The position numbers and the translations under genes were made by a program. Source: JANWZL01 sp041640815 (GTDB lineage Bacteria > Pseudomonadota > Gammaproteobacteria > Burkholderiales > Thiobacillaceae). From it: a stretch of 64,000 nt of DNA. The stretch is taken from assembly GCA_041640815.1 (NCBI GenBank), contig JBEPZO010000001.1, positions 1 to 64,000 of the forward strand, given 5' to 3'. Below are positions 31,699-41,266 of the stretch, piece after piece. The notes beneath the pieces were generated by a model. That model was not told the origin of the DNA and ran no database searches. It was given only the letters and a program-made list of their open reading frames with translations. Every line of letters starts with the position of its first letter. The first letter of the stretch is position 1.

Positions 31699-33765
31699 TT
31701 ATGTACCGATCATGGCAGTGACACGCACGCTCCGCCCGTCAGGGATTTCGGCATGTGAGATGACCTTGAGGTCAGGCACTACCCGGCGCAAAAAACGCGA
31801 TAGTACAGTGCGTATCGGTTGACTGACGAGCAGTACGCTGGGCAGACCGTTCTTGGCAAATGTTTCGGCAGCGTTCTGAGTTTCACGCACCAGCCGTTCG
31901 GCCAGACCGGGTTCGAGGCCCATACTATCGCCGCTTCGGCCAGCGACGGCCTGTGTGAGGATCTGTTCCAGGCGCGGCTCCAAGGCCATGACCTGCAATT
32001 CATGCGCTCCGCCGAAGATTTCAGCAATGATAGCACGACCAAGCGCAGTCCTGACGGCACTGGTGAGCTCCTCTGCATCCTGGGTGCGGCTGGCGTGCTC
32101 GGCCAGGGTCTCCAAGATGGTGCGCATGTCGCGTAAATGCACCCGTTCCTCGAGCAGCGACTGCAGCACCTTTTGCACTGTGGACAAGGGCAGGAGCTTG
32201 GGCACGAGGTCATCGACCAATTTCGGATATTGCTTCGCTACGTGCTCGAGCAGTTGTTGAGTCTCCTCGCGGCCGAGTAACTCGGGGGCGTAGTCGTTGA
32301 TTATCTTAGACAGATGGGTCGCCACCACAGTGCTAGCATCCACCACCGTATAGCCGTAGGTCTGTGCCTGTTCACGCTGGTTGGCATCGATCCAGAGCGC
32401 AGGCAGACCATAGGCCGGGTCTACGGCATTTTGGCCTTGGATGGTACCCATCACCCTTCCCGGGTTGATGGCGAGGTATTTGCCGATTACTACCTCGCCC
32501 TCGCCGACTGCAACACCTTTGAGGGTGATGCGATAAGCCCCGGGCTTGAGCTGCAAGTTGTCGCGTATGTGAACCGGTGGCACGAGAAAGCCGAGATCTT
32601 GCGCAATCTTTTTGCGAATACCGCGGATGCGGCGCAGCAGTTCACCGTTTTGCGCCCGGTCCACGAGCGGCACGAGCCGATAGCCGACTTCTAGGCCGAG
32701 GCGATCAACAGGGGTGACATCCTGCCAGCTCACCTCTATCGGCTCTTCGGCGGTTGGCGGTGTCTCAGTCTCAGCTGGCTGGGCAGCCGCCTTTTGGCGC
32801 TGCATGAGCCAATAGCCTAGTCCGGTCAGGGAGGCTGCCATGAGCAGGAAAGCGACGTGTGGCATGCCCGGCATGATGCCAAGCAGGGCGAGGATGCCGG
32901 CGGTGAGGAACACGGCCTGCGGCTTGTCGAAGACCTGACCCAGCATTTGTTGGTTGAGGTCTTGCTCGCTGGAAACGCGCGAGACGACGACACCGGCGGC
33001 AGTGGAGATGATCAGCGCTGGGATCTGGGCAACGAGACCGTCGCCGATGGTCAGCAGCGTATAGGTGCTGGCGGCATCGGCCAAGGCCATGTCGTGCTGC
33101 ACTACACCGATGATTAGTCCACCGATGATGTTGAGCAGCATGATGATGATGCCGGCTATGGCGTCACCGCGCACGAACTTGGAGGCGCCGTCCATCGCTC
33201 CATAGAAGTCTGCTTCCTGGGCGATCTCAGCGCGGCGTCGGCGCGCCTCGTCCTCGCCGATCAGGCCGGCGTTTAGGTCTGCGTCGATGGCCATCTGCTT
33301 GCCGGGCATGGCATCGAGGGTGAAGCGGGCGGAGACCTCGGCAATGCGCCCAGCGCCTTTGGTGATGACGACGAAGTTGATCACCACCAGGATGATGAAG
33401 ACGATGAGCCCGACCGCGTAGTTGCCGCCGACCAAGAAGTGGCCAAAGGCCTCGATCACCTTGCCAGCGGCGTCTGGTCCGGTGTGCCCTTCCAGCAGCA
33501 CGATGCGGGTAGAGGCGACGTTGAGCGACAAGCGCAGTAGCGTCGTGACCAGGAGCACGGTGGGGAAGACGGAGAACTCGAGCGGCTTCAGGGTGTACAG
33601 GCCGATGAGCAGCACGATCATCGACAGCGCGATGTTGAAGGTAAAGAGGATGTCGAGCAGGAAGGGCGGCAGGGGCAGGATCATCATCGCCAGGACGATG
33701 ATGACCAGCGCCGGGGCGGCCAGCTTCTGCCAGGTGGCGCTGTTCCAGGCAAGTGCCACCGCCAT
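31699..33765 (-). CDS. flhA: Flagellar type III export gate protein FlhA
   Basis: A 688-residue protein with an N-terminal membrane domain of about eight helices (to about 330). It contains the FHIPEP-type cytoplasmic region FVVITKGAGRIAEVSARFTLDAMPGKQMAIDADLNAG, followed by the large cytoplasmic domain with LGLEVGYRLVPLVD and GRAIIAEIFGG. It forms the nonameric export ring that docks substrates. The ATG at 33765 overlaps the flhB stop (TGATG), so the two are translationally coupled. Confidence 0.97.
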   Translation of the reverse strand: MAVALAWNSATWQKLAAPALVIIVLAMMILPLPPFLLDILFTFNIALSMIVLLIGLYTLKPLEFSVFPTVLLVTTLLRLSLNVASTRIVLLEGHTGPDAAGKVIEAFGHFLVGGNYAVGLIVFIILVVINFVVITKGAGRIAEVSARFTLDAMPGKQMAIDADLNAGLIGEDEARRRRAEIAQEADFYGAMDGASKFVRGDAIAGIIIMLLNIIGGLIIGVVQHDMALADAASTYTLLTIGDGLVAQIPALIISTAAGVVVSRVSSEQDLNQQMLGQVFDKPQAVFLTAGILALLGIMPGMPHVAFLLMAASLTGLGYWLMQRQKAAAQPAETETPPTAEEPIEVSWQDVTPVDRLGLEVGYRLVPLVDRAQNGELLRRIRGIRKKIAQDLGFLVPPVHIRDNLQLKPGAYRITLKGVAVGEGEVVIGKYLAINPGRVMGTIQGQNAVDPAYGLPALWIDANQREQAQTYGYTVVDASTVVATHLSKIINDYAPELLGREETQQLLEHVAKQYPKLVDDLVPKLLPLSTVQKVLQSLLEERVHLRDMRTILETLAEHASRTQDAEELTSAVRTALGRAIIAEIFGGAHELQVMALEPRLEQILTQAVAGRSGDSMGLEPGLAERLVRETQNAAETFAKNGLPSVLLVSQPIRTVLSRFLRRVVPDLKVISHAEIPDGRSVRVTAMIGT

Positions 33766-34916
33766 CAGGCTTCACCTCCGTTGGTGGTCGCCGCCTTGGT
33801 GGCAGGGTCGAGCTCCGGGGGCACCTGCCAATCCTCGGGCGGTTCTGGGCGGGCGCCAGGCTGCTGCAACCGATAGACATAGGCCAGGACCTGCGCCACT
33901 GCATTGAACAGCGCTGCCGGAATGGTGTCGCCGACCTCGGCATGACGGTAGAGGGCGCGAGCCAGCGGCGGTGCCTCGACGATGGGCACGCGGTGCTCGC
34001 GCGCGATCTCCTTGATCCGCTCCGCCACTAGCTGCGCGCCCTTGGCCACCACCACCGGCGCGCGCATGCGCCGCTCCTTGTATTCCAGGGCAACCGCGTA
34101 ATGCAACGGGTTGGTCACGACCACATCCGCCTTGGGCACAGCCGCCATCATGCGCCGGCGTGCCTGCTCTCGCATCACGGCGCGGATGCGGGCCTTGATT
34201 TGGGGATCGCCCTCCATCTCCTTTTGTTCCTGACGCACCTCTTCCTTGGTCATGCGCATCTGGCGGTGATAGTCCCAAAGCTGGAACGGCACGTCCACGG
34301 CTACAACCAAGGCAAACGCGGCAACAGCGGCCAGAAAGGTGTAAAGGGTGATCTGGGTGAAATGAACGAGGGCGGTTTCCAGGGGCTCTGCGGCAAGGGC
34401 AAGCAAGCCGTCGCGTTGCAGCCAGATGGCGAGCCCAGCCACCCCAGCGATGACCCCAGCCTTGAGCAAGGCTTTGAGCAGCTCAATGAGGCTAAGCCAG
34501 GAGAACAGGCGCGACAGACCTTTGATCGGATTGAGCTTTTCGAGGTTTGTTGCTAGCGGACGGAGGGTGAAAACCCAGCCGGAGATGGCCACGTTCGCCA
34601 CTATCGTTGCCAGTAGAACGGCGAGCATCATTGGCAAGATCACCCACATGGCCTCCCAGCCAGCAAGGGTAAGGAGTTCAAGCGGCCGTTCAGGGTCGCT
34701 GATCTCGGCCCGACTGAAGGTAAGCCCATTTTTCATCATCCGCTGCATGCTATCGAACATAAAAAGGCCGAGGAAGGATAAGGTTGCAGCGCTGGCAAGC
34801 AGAACAGCAAATGTCGCCAGTTCGCGGGAGCGTGGGACATTGCCTTCGGCACGTGCCCGCTCCAACTTTCGCGGCGATGCCGGTTCAGTACGTTCAAGAT
34901 CGCTATCTTCCGCCAT
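33765..34916 (-). CDS. flhB: Flagellar type III export switch protein FlhB
   Basis: A 383-residue protein with four membrane helices and a cytoplasmic tail containing the autocleavage motif in VVVTNPLHYAVALEY (NPTH-type site, here NPLH). Family members with NPTH cut between Asn and Pro; the Thr-to-Leu change lies just after the scissile bond and may still allow cleavage. The N-terminal EDSDLERTEPASPRKLERARAEG is canonical. It is first gene of the flhB-flhA-flhF-fleN-fliA-motC transcript. Confidence 0.95.
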   Translation of the reverse strand: MAEDSDLERTEPASPRKLERARAEGNVPRSRELATFAVLLASAATLSFLGLFMFDSMQRMMKNGLTFSRAEISDPERPLELLTLAGWEAMWVILPMMLAVLLATIVANVAISGWVFTLRPLATNLEKLNPIKGLSRLFSWLSLIELLKALLKAGVIAGVAGLAIWLQRDGLLALAAEPLETALVHFTQITLYTFLAAVAAFALVVAVDVPFQLWDYHRQMRMTKEEVRQEQKEMEGDPQIKARIRAVMREQARRRMMAAVPKADVVVTNPLHYAVALEYKERRMRAPVVVAKGAQLVAERIKEIAREHRVPIVEAPPLARALYRHAEVGDTIPAALFNAVAQVLAYVYRLQQPGARPEPPEDWQVPPELDPATKAATTNGGEA

Positions 34917-35155
34917 ATCGAGCGCGGGTGTAGCAAGACGATGTCAGTGATAAATTACCTTAAGTTTAAGGCGAAAACTCCATCTGTGATTGAATTTCTT
35001 GCTATTTGAATTTCAGGCCTTTTTTGGCTGGCGGTATGGGCTGCGTAAGCGTGCTGCGCCCGCTGCATAGCGGTGGCGGCAGGCCGCTACGGCAGACCTT
35101 TTCTTATCGCTACCCACCTGGCAAGCTTGGTCTAGGGCTGACGCCAAGCCGGCCC
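34917..35155. promoter_or_regulatory. Probable promoter region of the flhB flagellar operon
   Basis: A 239-bp gap upstream of flhB, downstream of the ABC permease stop. It is AT-rich near flhB and holds a 14-bp near-palindrome CCTTAA-GT-TTAAGG at 34958-34971, a plausible binding site for a flagellar master regulator. No sigma-28 or sigma-54 consensus could be assigned with confidence. Confidence 0.35.
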
Positions 35156-37642
35156 CTACTCAGGTTGTCTTAGGACAGCCATAGGCCCGGCATTGAGGGC
35201 GGCGCGCGCCCCAAGCCAGGCATGCAAGGCCGCGCTGAGCATCCCCAGCGTCGGGCCTGCGACCCAGATCAGGGGATCGGGGGTGTAGCGATCGAACTCA
35301 AAGACCTGGCCCGCCAGCACGGCGCCGATGGCTACTGCAGCAGCCGCAGCCAGCGTGCCTGCCACGAGCCCGATGACCAGGTATTCGTTGCGCTGGGCCG
35401 CCGCCGCTTGCGCCCGGCTCGCCCCCAGGGCGAGCATCAAGGCCGCCTCTTGCACGCGCTCGCCCTGACGGCTGATGAGCGCCGTATAGAGGACGAGCAC
35501 GCCCGCGCCCAGGGCGAACAGAAAGATGACCTGCACGGCAGTGGTGATGCGTTGCAGCAGCTCCAAGACCTGTTGCAGGATGGCCGAGGTATCGATGACG
35601 GTGAGGTTGGGGAAGGCCCGCACCAGCTCGGTCATCGCCGCCGCGCGCTGCGGCGGGAGATGAAAGCTGGTGATGTAGCTGGTGGGCATCGCCTCGAGCA
35701 GCGCTGGCGTGGCGATGACGAAGAAGTTGACCTGCATCGAATCCCAGGCGAGCTTGCGCACATTGGTGACCGGGGCGCTCAGGGTCTCGCCGGCCACCGA
35801 CCAGGTCAGACGATCGCCCAGCTTGATGTTCAGGGTCTTGGCGATGCCTGCCTCGATCGAGAGGGCGCCCCGGGCGAATTCTTGCTCACCGAACCAGCTG
35901 CCTGCGATCACGGTATTGTGACGTGGTGGCTCGGACATGTAGGACAGGTTGAACTCGCGCTCAATGAGCGCCCGGGTGCGTTCGTCCGCATAGGTCTCGG
36001 CGCGCACGGGACGGCCGTTGATGGCCAGCAGGCGGGCGCGCACCATGGGGTAGAGCTGCGGCACAGGCAGCCCTTGGTCGCGGAAGAAGGCCAGGACGGC
36101 CTGGCGTTGCTGCGGCTGGATGTTGAGAATGAAACGGTTGGGGGCGTCCGGCGGCGTTCTAGCCTGCCACGCCTCGATCAGGTCGGCGCGGGTGAAGGCG
36201 AGCAATAGGATACTGGTCAGCCCCAGCGCCAAGGCGACGACTTGCACGATGTTGGCGCGCTCGTGGCGGCGCAGGTTGGCGAGGCCATAGCGCCAGGCGA
36301 AGCCGGCATGGCGGCCAAGGCGCGCGAGCAGGCGCAGTGTGCCAAGCGCGAGCAGGGTGAAGAGCAGGAGGGCGACGGCGAAAGCACCCAGGGTATGGGC
36401 GGCCAGCTTGACCGCCTGCGTCTGCCACAGCAGCAGGGCGATCAGGGCCGCAAGCCCCAAGGCGTAGACGAGCACGGGGCGGGCACGCGGCATGCCGGTC
36501 TCGCGGCGCAGCACCCGGACGGCCGCAACGGCCTTCAGCTGCATGAGCGGCGGCAGGGCAAAACCCAGCAACAGCACGTAGCCGGTGCTGATACCCTGCA
36601 AGGCGGGCAGCAGGGAGGAGGCCGGTAGCTCGATGCCCAGCAAGTCGTCCATAAACCCGGCGACGACGGCCTGGGCAACGAAGCCTACGACGCAGCCGAG
36701 GCCACCGGCGATGGCGCCCACGAGTAGCAACTGACCCAAAAAAAGCCTGCCGAGCTGGGCCTGGCGCGCCCCCAGGCAGCGCATGACGGCGTAGCCGTCG
36801 TAGTGGCGCTCGACATAGCGTCGGCTCGCCAGATGCACCGCCACCGCCGCCAGGACGACGGCCAGCAAGGCGCTCAGCCCGAGAAAGGTTTGCGCGCGCG
36901 CCAGGGCCTCGCGCACCTCGGGGCGTGCATCCTCGATCCCTTGCACCCGCTGGCCGCGGGCAAGCCGTGCGCTGAGCCAGGCCCGGTAGGCCGCGACCGC
37001 CTGCGCCTGGCCGGCGACATGGAGCTGGTAGCTGATGCGGCTGCCGGGCTGTACGAGCGCGGTGGCCGGCACGTCCTCGAGATGCATCATGACGCGCGGG
37101 GCCAGGTTTTCGAAGGACAGGCCGCGGCTCGGCTCCTCAGTGAGGATGGCGTCCACGCGCAGCTTCGCCTGACCCAAGGTCAGACGCTCGCCGACGCCGA
37201 TGCCGCTTAGCGACGCGAAGCGCGGATCGACCCACACGCTGCCGCGCCGCGGGCCATGCCCTACCGCCGCCTCTGCGGCGCCTGGGGCGGTAGCGATGCG
37301 CAGCCGACCGCGCAGCGGATAACCGTCGCCGACCGCCTTGACGGCAGTCAGATGGGCCCCGGCATCGCTGCCCGCCATGCTCATGAAGGCCATCGCCTCT
37401 GCCGTAGCGAGACCGCGGGCGATCGCCTCCTGCCGATAACGGGCCGGCAGCGGCTGGTCGCCACTGACGAGCAGATCGGCGCCGAGCAACTGCTGCGCGT
37501 TCAGGGCGAGGGCCTGACGCACGCGATCGGTGAAGAAGCCGACGCTGGTGATGCTGGCCACCGCCACCAGCAAGGCGAGGGTGAGGGCGTTGAGCTCACC
37601 GGCGCGCCAGTCGCGCCGAAACAGGCGCCACGTCAGCTGCAT
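35156..37642 (-). CDS. FtsX/MacB-type ABC transporter permease (YbbP-like)
   Basis: An 828-residue integral membrane protein with two FtsX-type permease modules. An N-terminal helix precedes a large periplasmic domain; a central group of helices includes LSALLAVVLAAVAVHLASRRYVERHYDGYAVMRCLGA, and the C-terminal FtsX domain includes AVQVIFLFALGAGVLVLYTALISRQGERVQEAALMLALGASR. The pair with an adjacent ATPase matches E. coli YbbA-YbbP, next to tesA in both cases. The substrate is unknown; lipoprotein- or lipid-linked export is suspected. The start at 37642 lies 25 bp after the ATPase stop. Confidence 0.85.
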   Translation of the reverse strand: MQLTWRLFRRDWRAGELNALTLALLVAVASITSVGFFTDRVRQALALNAQQLLGADLLVSGDQPLPARYRQEAIARGLATAEAMAFMSMAGSDAGAHLTAVKAVGDGYPLRGRLRIATAPGAAEAAVGHGPRRGSVWVDPRFASLSGIGVGERLTLGQAKLRVDAILTEEPSRGLSFENLAPRVMMHLEDVPATALVQPGSRISYQLHVAGQAQAVAAYRAWLSARLARGQRVQGIEDARPEVREALARAQTFLGLSALLAVVLAAVAVHLASRRYVERHYDGYAVMRCLGARQAQLGRLFLGQLLLVGAIAGGLGCVVGFVAQAVVAGFMDDLLGIELPASSLLPALQGISTGYVLLLGFALPPLMQLKAVAAVRVLRRETGMPRARPVLVYALGLAALIALLLWQTQAVKLAAHTLGAFAVALLLFTLLALGTLRLLARLGRHAGFAWRYGLANLRRHERANIVQVVALALGLTSILLLAFTRADLIEAWQARTPPDAPNRFILNIQPQQRQAVLAFFRDQGLPVPQLYPMVRARLLAINGRPVRAETYADERTRALIEREFNLSYMSEPPRHNTVIAGSWFGEQEFARGALSIEAGIAKTLNIKLGDRLTWSVAGETLSAPVTNVRKLAWDSMQVNFFVIATPALLEAMPTSYITSFHLPPQRAAAMTELVRAFPNLTVIDTSAILQQVLELLQRITTAVQVIFLFALGAGVLVLYTALISRQGERVQEAALMLALGASRAQAAAAQRNEYLVIGLVAGTLAAAAAVAIGAVLAGQVFEFDRYTPDPLIWVAGPTLGMLSAALHAWLGARAALNAGPMAVLRQPE

Positions 37643-37667
37643 CGCCTGCGGCCTTTGGACGACGGCA

Positions 37668-38354
37668 TCACTCGGGGACGATGCGGCCGGCGGCCAGACG
37701 GACGCGCCGGTGGCAGCGCCGGGCGAGCTCCTCGTCATGGGTCACGAGGATCAGGGTCGTGCCGGCGGCAGCGTTGAGCTCGAACATCAGGTCGATGACC
37801 TCGCCGCCGGTGACGGCATCGAGGTTACCCGTCGGCTCGTCGGCCAACAGCAGCCGCGGCCGCATGACGAAGGCCCGGGCGAGCGCCACCCGTTGCTGCT
37901 CGCCCCCAGAGAGGTGCTTGGGATAGTGCTTGAGCCGCTCGCCAAGCCCCACGCGGATCAGCATCTGCCGGGCCTTTGCCTCGGCATCGGCCGCGCCGGC
38001 CAGTTCCAACGGCAGCATGACGTTTTCCAGGGCGGTGAAGGCAGGCAGCAGCTGGAAGGATTGGAAGACGAAGCCGAGCAGCCGCCCCCGCAGCCGGGCG
38101 CGGCCATCCTCGTCGAGTTGGGTGATGTCGATGCCATCGATCCAGACCCTGCCAGCGCTGGGCAGGTCCAGTCCCGCCATCAGGCCGAGCAGGGTGGACT
38201 TGCCGGAGCCGGAGGCCCCCAAGATGGCCACCGCCTCTCCTGCGCGGGCGCTAAAGTCGATATCCTTGAGTATGGTCAGGCTGCCTTGGCCACTGGCCAC
38301 CACCTTGCTCAACCCACGCGTCCGAACGATCGCGTCAGCCTCGCTTGCTTGCAT
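37668..38354 (-). CDS. ABC transporter ATP-binding protein (YbbA/LolD-like)
   Basis: A 228-residue ABC ATPase of the MacB/LolD subclass. Walker A is GASGSGKST, the Q-loop is in VFQSFQLLP, the signature is LSGGEQQRVALARA, Walker B is LLLADEPTGNLD, and the H-loop is VTHDEELA. It works with the FtsX-type permease encoded just downstream. The start at 38354 gives MQASEADAIVRTRGL and has AGAGG upstream. Its ATG shares CATG with the divergent tesA start, so there is no intergenic space. Confidence 0.88.
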   Translation of the reverse strand: MQASEADAIVRTRGLSKVVASGQGSLTILKDIDFSARAGEAVAILGASGSGKSTLLGLMAGLDLPSAGRVWIDGIDITQLDEDGRARLRGRLLGFVFQSFQLLPAFTALENVMLPLELAGAADAEAKARQMLIRVGLGERLKHYPKHLSGGEQQRVALARAFVMRPRLLLADEPTGNLDAVTGGEVIDLMFELNAAAGTTLILVTHDEELARRCHRRVRLAAGRIVPE

Positions 38355-38967
38355 GCACACCCTCTTCGTCTGGCTGTTGTCGCTCATGCTGAGCCAAGCG
38401 GCGCTCGCCGCCGGTGGCACCATCCTGGTGCTCGGTGATAGCCTGTCCTCAGCCTATGGGCTGCCGCGGCACGCCGGATGGGTCACCCTGCTTGAGGCGC
38501 GTCTGGGCGAGCGAAAGTTCAACTACCGGATCGTCAACGCCAGCATAAGCGGCGAGACCAGCGCGGGTGGCCTAAGCCGCATCGACGCGCTCCTTCAGCG
38601 GCACAAGCCTGAGGTCCTGATCCTGGCGCTGGGCGGCAATGACGGCCTGCGCGGCCTGCCGGTGAGCCAGCTGAAGTCCAATCTGGAGGGCATCATCCGG
38701 GCGGCTAAGCAGCGCGACGTCCGGGTGCTCTTGGTAGGCATGCGCATGCCGCCCAACTTCGGCCCAACGTATACGCGCGAATTCGCGGCGGTGTATGCCG
38801 AGCTGGCGCGTCGCCATCGCACCGCCTTCGTCCCCTTCCTGCTGGAGGGCTTTGCCGCGCAGCCGGAATATTTCCTCGCCGACGGCATCCATCCCAACGC
38901 CGCGGCGCAGCCCTTGATCCTCGAGCGGCTCTGGCCGGCCTTGCTGCCGCTGTTATCGCGGCGATAA
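38353..38967 (+). CDS. tesA: Periplasmic multifunctional esterase/thioesterase TesA (GDSL)
   Basis: A 204-residue SGNH hydrolase with a signal peptide (MHTLFVWLLSLMLSQAALA). The catalytic nucleophile is in VLGDSLSSAYG (Ser30), the block II Gly is in ISGETSAGG, the block III Asn is in LALGGNDGLRG, and the Asp/His pair is in LADGIHPN. Family members hydrolyse acyl-CoA, esters and lysophospholipids. It is divergent from the YbbA-like ATPase, as in E. coli, but with overlapping start codons. Confidence 0.92.
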   Translation: MHTLFVWLLSLMLSQAALAAGGTILVLGDSLSSAYGLPRHAGWVTLLEARLGERKFNYRIVNASISGETSAGGLSRIDALLQRHKPEVLILALGGNDGLRGLPVSQLKSNLEGIIRAAKQRDVRVLLVGMRMPPNFGPTYTREFAAVYAELARRHRTAFVPFLLEGFAAQPEYFLADGIHPNAAAQPLILERLWPALLPLLSRR

Positions 38968-39003
38968 GACCGAGGGCGCAGGCGGCGGTGTAGCCCCGCC
39001 GAC

Positions 39004-39378
39004 TCAGCCCTGCCGTGCCTTGGCGGAGCTGAGCTTTTCCTTGATCCGTGCCGACTTGCCGGAGCGGGTGCGCAGATAGTAGAGCTTGGCACGGCGCACA
39101 TCGCCGCGGCGCTTGACCTCGATGGAGGCCACTAGAGGGGAATAGGTCTGGAAGGTCCGCTCGACCCCTTCCCCGGCAGAGATCTTGCGCACGATGAAGG
39201 AGGAGTTGAGCCCCCGATTGCGCTTGGCGATCACCACACCCTCGTAGGCTTGCAGCCGTTCGCGGTTGCCTTCCTTCACCTTCACTTGCACCACCACGGT
39301 GTCGCCGGGGGAGAATTCCGGTACCGTCTTGCCCAGACGGGCGATCTCTTCCTTTTCGAGCTGTTCGATCAAGTTCAT
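39004..39378 (-). CDS. rplS: 50S ribosomal protein L19
   Basis: A 124-residue protein from MNLIEQLEKEEIARLG. It has the family segments FSPGDTVVVQVKVKEGNRERLQAYEGVVIAKRNRG and VERTFQTYSPLVASIEV. It is last gene of the rpsP-rimM-trmD-rplS operon. The start at 39378 is the conserved one; upstream residues in frame are not conserved. Confidence 0.97.
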   Translation of the reverse strand: MNLIEQLEKEEIARLGKTVPEFSPGDTVVVQVKVKEGNRERLQAYEGVVIAKRNRGLNSSFIVRKISAGEGVERTFQTYSPLVASIEVKRRGDVRRAKLYYLRTRSGKSARIKEKLSSAKARQG

Positions 39379-39438
39379 GGCAGTTCCTTTCCTGTTGTGG
39401 GTGACAGAGGTCTTCAACGAGACATGACACCGTTTTTT

Positions 39439-40212
39439 TCACCTCGATTCGGCATCCCCCGAATCGGCCTCTGAACGAATCTCGTCCAGTAATTCCTGCT
39501 CCAGACGGCTCAGCTGCCGCTGCGCGAGCAGCTCCGGCCGGCGCGCCAAGGTCCGCTGCAGAGAGGCCTTGAGCCGCCAGCGGCGCACGGCGGCATGGTC
39601 GCCTGATCGCAGCACCTCGGGCACCTTGAGCCCCAAGTAGTCCTCGGGCCGGGTGTAATGCGGGCAGTCGAGCAGGCCGATGGCAAAGGAATCCTCCGCC
39701 GCCGAGTCCGCATGCCCCAGCACGCCGGGGAGCTGGCGGATGACCGCATCCAGCAACACCATCGCCGGCAGCTCGCCGCCAGACAAGACGTAGTCTCCGA
39801 TGGAGACCTCTTCCAGCCGATGGCGCGCGAACAGGCGTTCATCGATCCCCTCGTAGCGGCCCGCCAAGAGGATGAGGCCGGGCTCGCGTGCGAGCTCGGC
39901 AACCAGCCCATGGTCCAACACCCGCCCCTGGGGCGAGAGGTGCACCATGCGTGGCTGCCGCACACCCTGCCAGCGCAACGCGGTCTTCGCCGCGGTGAGC
40001 GCGAGGTCCAACGGCTCCACCCGCATCACCATGCCCGGCCCACCGCCGAATGGCCGGTCATCGACGCTGCGGTAGTTGTCAGTGGTGAATGCGCGTGGAT
40101 CCCAGCAGCGCAAGCTCACCAAGCCGTTTCTCAGCGCCCGTCCGCTGACCCCGTAGTGCGTGAGGGCGACGAACATGCCGGCAAACAACGTGACGACATG
40201 ATAACTCGCCAC
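39439..40212 (-). CDS. trmD: tRNA (guanine-37-N1)-methyltransferase
   Basis: A 257-residue SPOUT methyltransferase that makes m1G37 and prevents frameshifting. It has HVVTLFAGMF at the N-terminus, RPFGGGPGMVM, LLAGRYEGIDERL, SIGDYVLSGGELPAMVLLDAV of the trefoil knot, and the C-terminal GLDCPHYTRPE and WRLKASL. GTG at 40212 gives a start just before the conserved first strand and the usual length. The same frame stays open another 66 codons to a TTG at 40410, overlapping the rimM end. That extension is Ala/Pro/Arg-rich and not part of the family. No ribosome-binding site is obvious before 40212. Confidence 0.92.
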   Translation of the reverse strand: MASYHVVTLFAGMFVALTHYGVSGRALRNGLVSLRCWDPRAFTTDNYRSVDDRPFGGGPGMVMRVEPLDLALTAAKTALRWQGVRQPRMVHLSPQGRVLDHGLVAELAREPGLILLAGRYEGIDERLFARHRLEEVSIGDYVLSGGELPAMVLLDAVIRQLPGVLGHADSAAEDSFAIGLLDCPHYTRPEDYLGLKVPEVLRSGDHAAVRRWRLKASLQRTLARRPELLAQRQLSRLEQELLDEIRSEADSGDAESR

Positions 40213-40391
40213 GCACCGCGGCGCAGACGCCAGCGGCGAAGCGCCATCGGCTGCGGTTTCAGGCGGCGCGGCAAACCTGGCCGACGCTATCTTTTCAGGG
40301 GCTGCCTGCGGCTCGAGCCGTTCGGCTCCCCGTGCCGGCCCGGCCAAGGCGCGCGCAGCCTGGGCGCGCGTTGTGCCAGCGCTTGCGACGC

Positions 40392-40907
40392 TCAGTAATC
40401 CGCCTCCCAATCGACGCGGATGCGACCCGCGGACCGGTCGACCTCCTGCACGATGGGGGCGGTGAAGGGGATCAACCGTTCCCGCTCCGCCACCACGCGC
40501 AGCACGTCATGGGCACCGGTTTCCAGCAGCCCCTCGACACGCCCAAGGCACAAACCCGAGATGTTCACCACCTCCAGGCCGATCAGCTCATCCCAGTAAT
40601 ACTCGTCCTCACCTGGCTTAGGCAACTCGGCGCGTGCCACGGCGATGTCCATGCCGCGTAAGCCCTGCGCTGCGTCGCGATCGCCAATCCCCTCCAGCTC
40701 GGCAAGCAGGTATCTGTTGTGCGCACGGCCATTGAGCAGGCGATAGGACCGCCAGCTCCCCCCTTTTCCAAGCCGCCAGGCGGGATAGCCGAGGAGGCTG
40801 TCGAGATGCTCGGTGAAGGGAAAGACCTTGACCCAGCCTTTGACACCGTAAGGGGCAACGACTCGCCCCATCACCACTAGCACCTCTTCCCCAGCGTTGG
40901 CGTGCAT
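40392..40907 (-). CDS. rimM: 16S rRNA processing protein RimM
   Basis: A 171-residue ribosome maturation factor for the 30S head. The N-terminal RimM domain has VVMGRVVAPYGVKGWVKVFPFTEH and ends in AVARAELPKPGEDEYYWDELIGLEV. The PRC-barrel has LGRVEGLLETGAHDVLRV and LIPFTAPIVQEVD. The start at 40907 is the family one. It binds S19 and S13 in E. coli. It follows rpsP in the operon. Confidence 0.95.
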   Translation of the reverse strand: MHANAGEEVLVVMGRVVAPYGVKGWVKVFPFTEHLDSLLGYPAWRLGKGGSWRSYRLLNGRAHNRYLLAELEGIGDRDAAQGLRGMDIAVARAELPKPGEDEYYWDELIGLEVVNISGLCLGRVEGLLETGAHDVLRVVAERERLIPFTAPIVQEVDRSAGRIRVDWEADY

Positions 40908-41008
40908 GCCTGGATCACCCGTTTGTTTGCTACAGCGCGCGGCACCTCGAGGACAGCCGCCGTGCACAGGCGCAAGCGCCGCCCCACCCAGCCGTACTCG
41001 CCGAGCTG

Positions 41009-41266
41009 CTACTCTACCGACGGGGTGGCCGGCAGCCGGCGCACCAGCTTGGCGACGGCATCGCTCATTTGCGCGCCAACCCCCTGCCAATAGGCCAACC
41101 GCTCGCGGTTGACCCGCAGGGGCTCTTCGTTTTGCGCGGCCATGGGGTTGTAAAAGCCGATGCGCTCGATGAAACGGCCATCCCGACGGCAGCGGGAGTC
41201 GGCCACGACGATGTTGTAAAACGGGCGCTTTTTGGCGCCGCCGCGGGCAAGACGTATGGTCACCAT
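41009..41266 (-). CDS. rpsP: 30S ribosomal protein S16
   Basis: An 85-residue protein with MVTIRLARGGAKKRPFYNIVV and GRFIERIGFYNPM, the invariant S16 signature. It is first gene of the rpsP-rimM-trmD-rplS operon. The 158-bp gap upstream to ffh is AT-rich near the start and likely contains the operon promoter. Confidence 0.97.
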   Translation of the reverse strand: MVTIRLARGGAKKRPFYNIVVADSRCRRDGRFIERIGFYNPMAAQNEEPLRVNRERLAYWQGVGAQMSDAVAKLVRRLPATPSVE

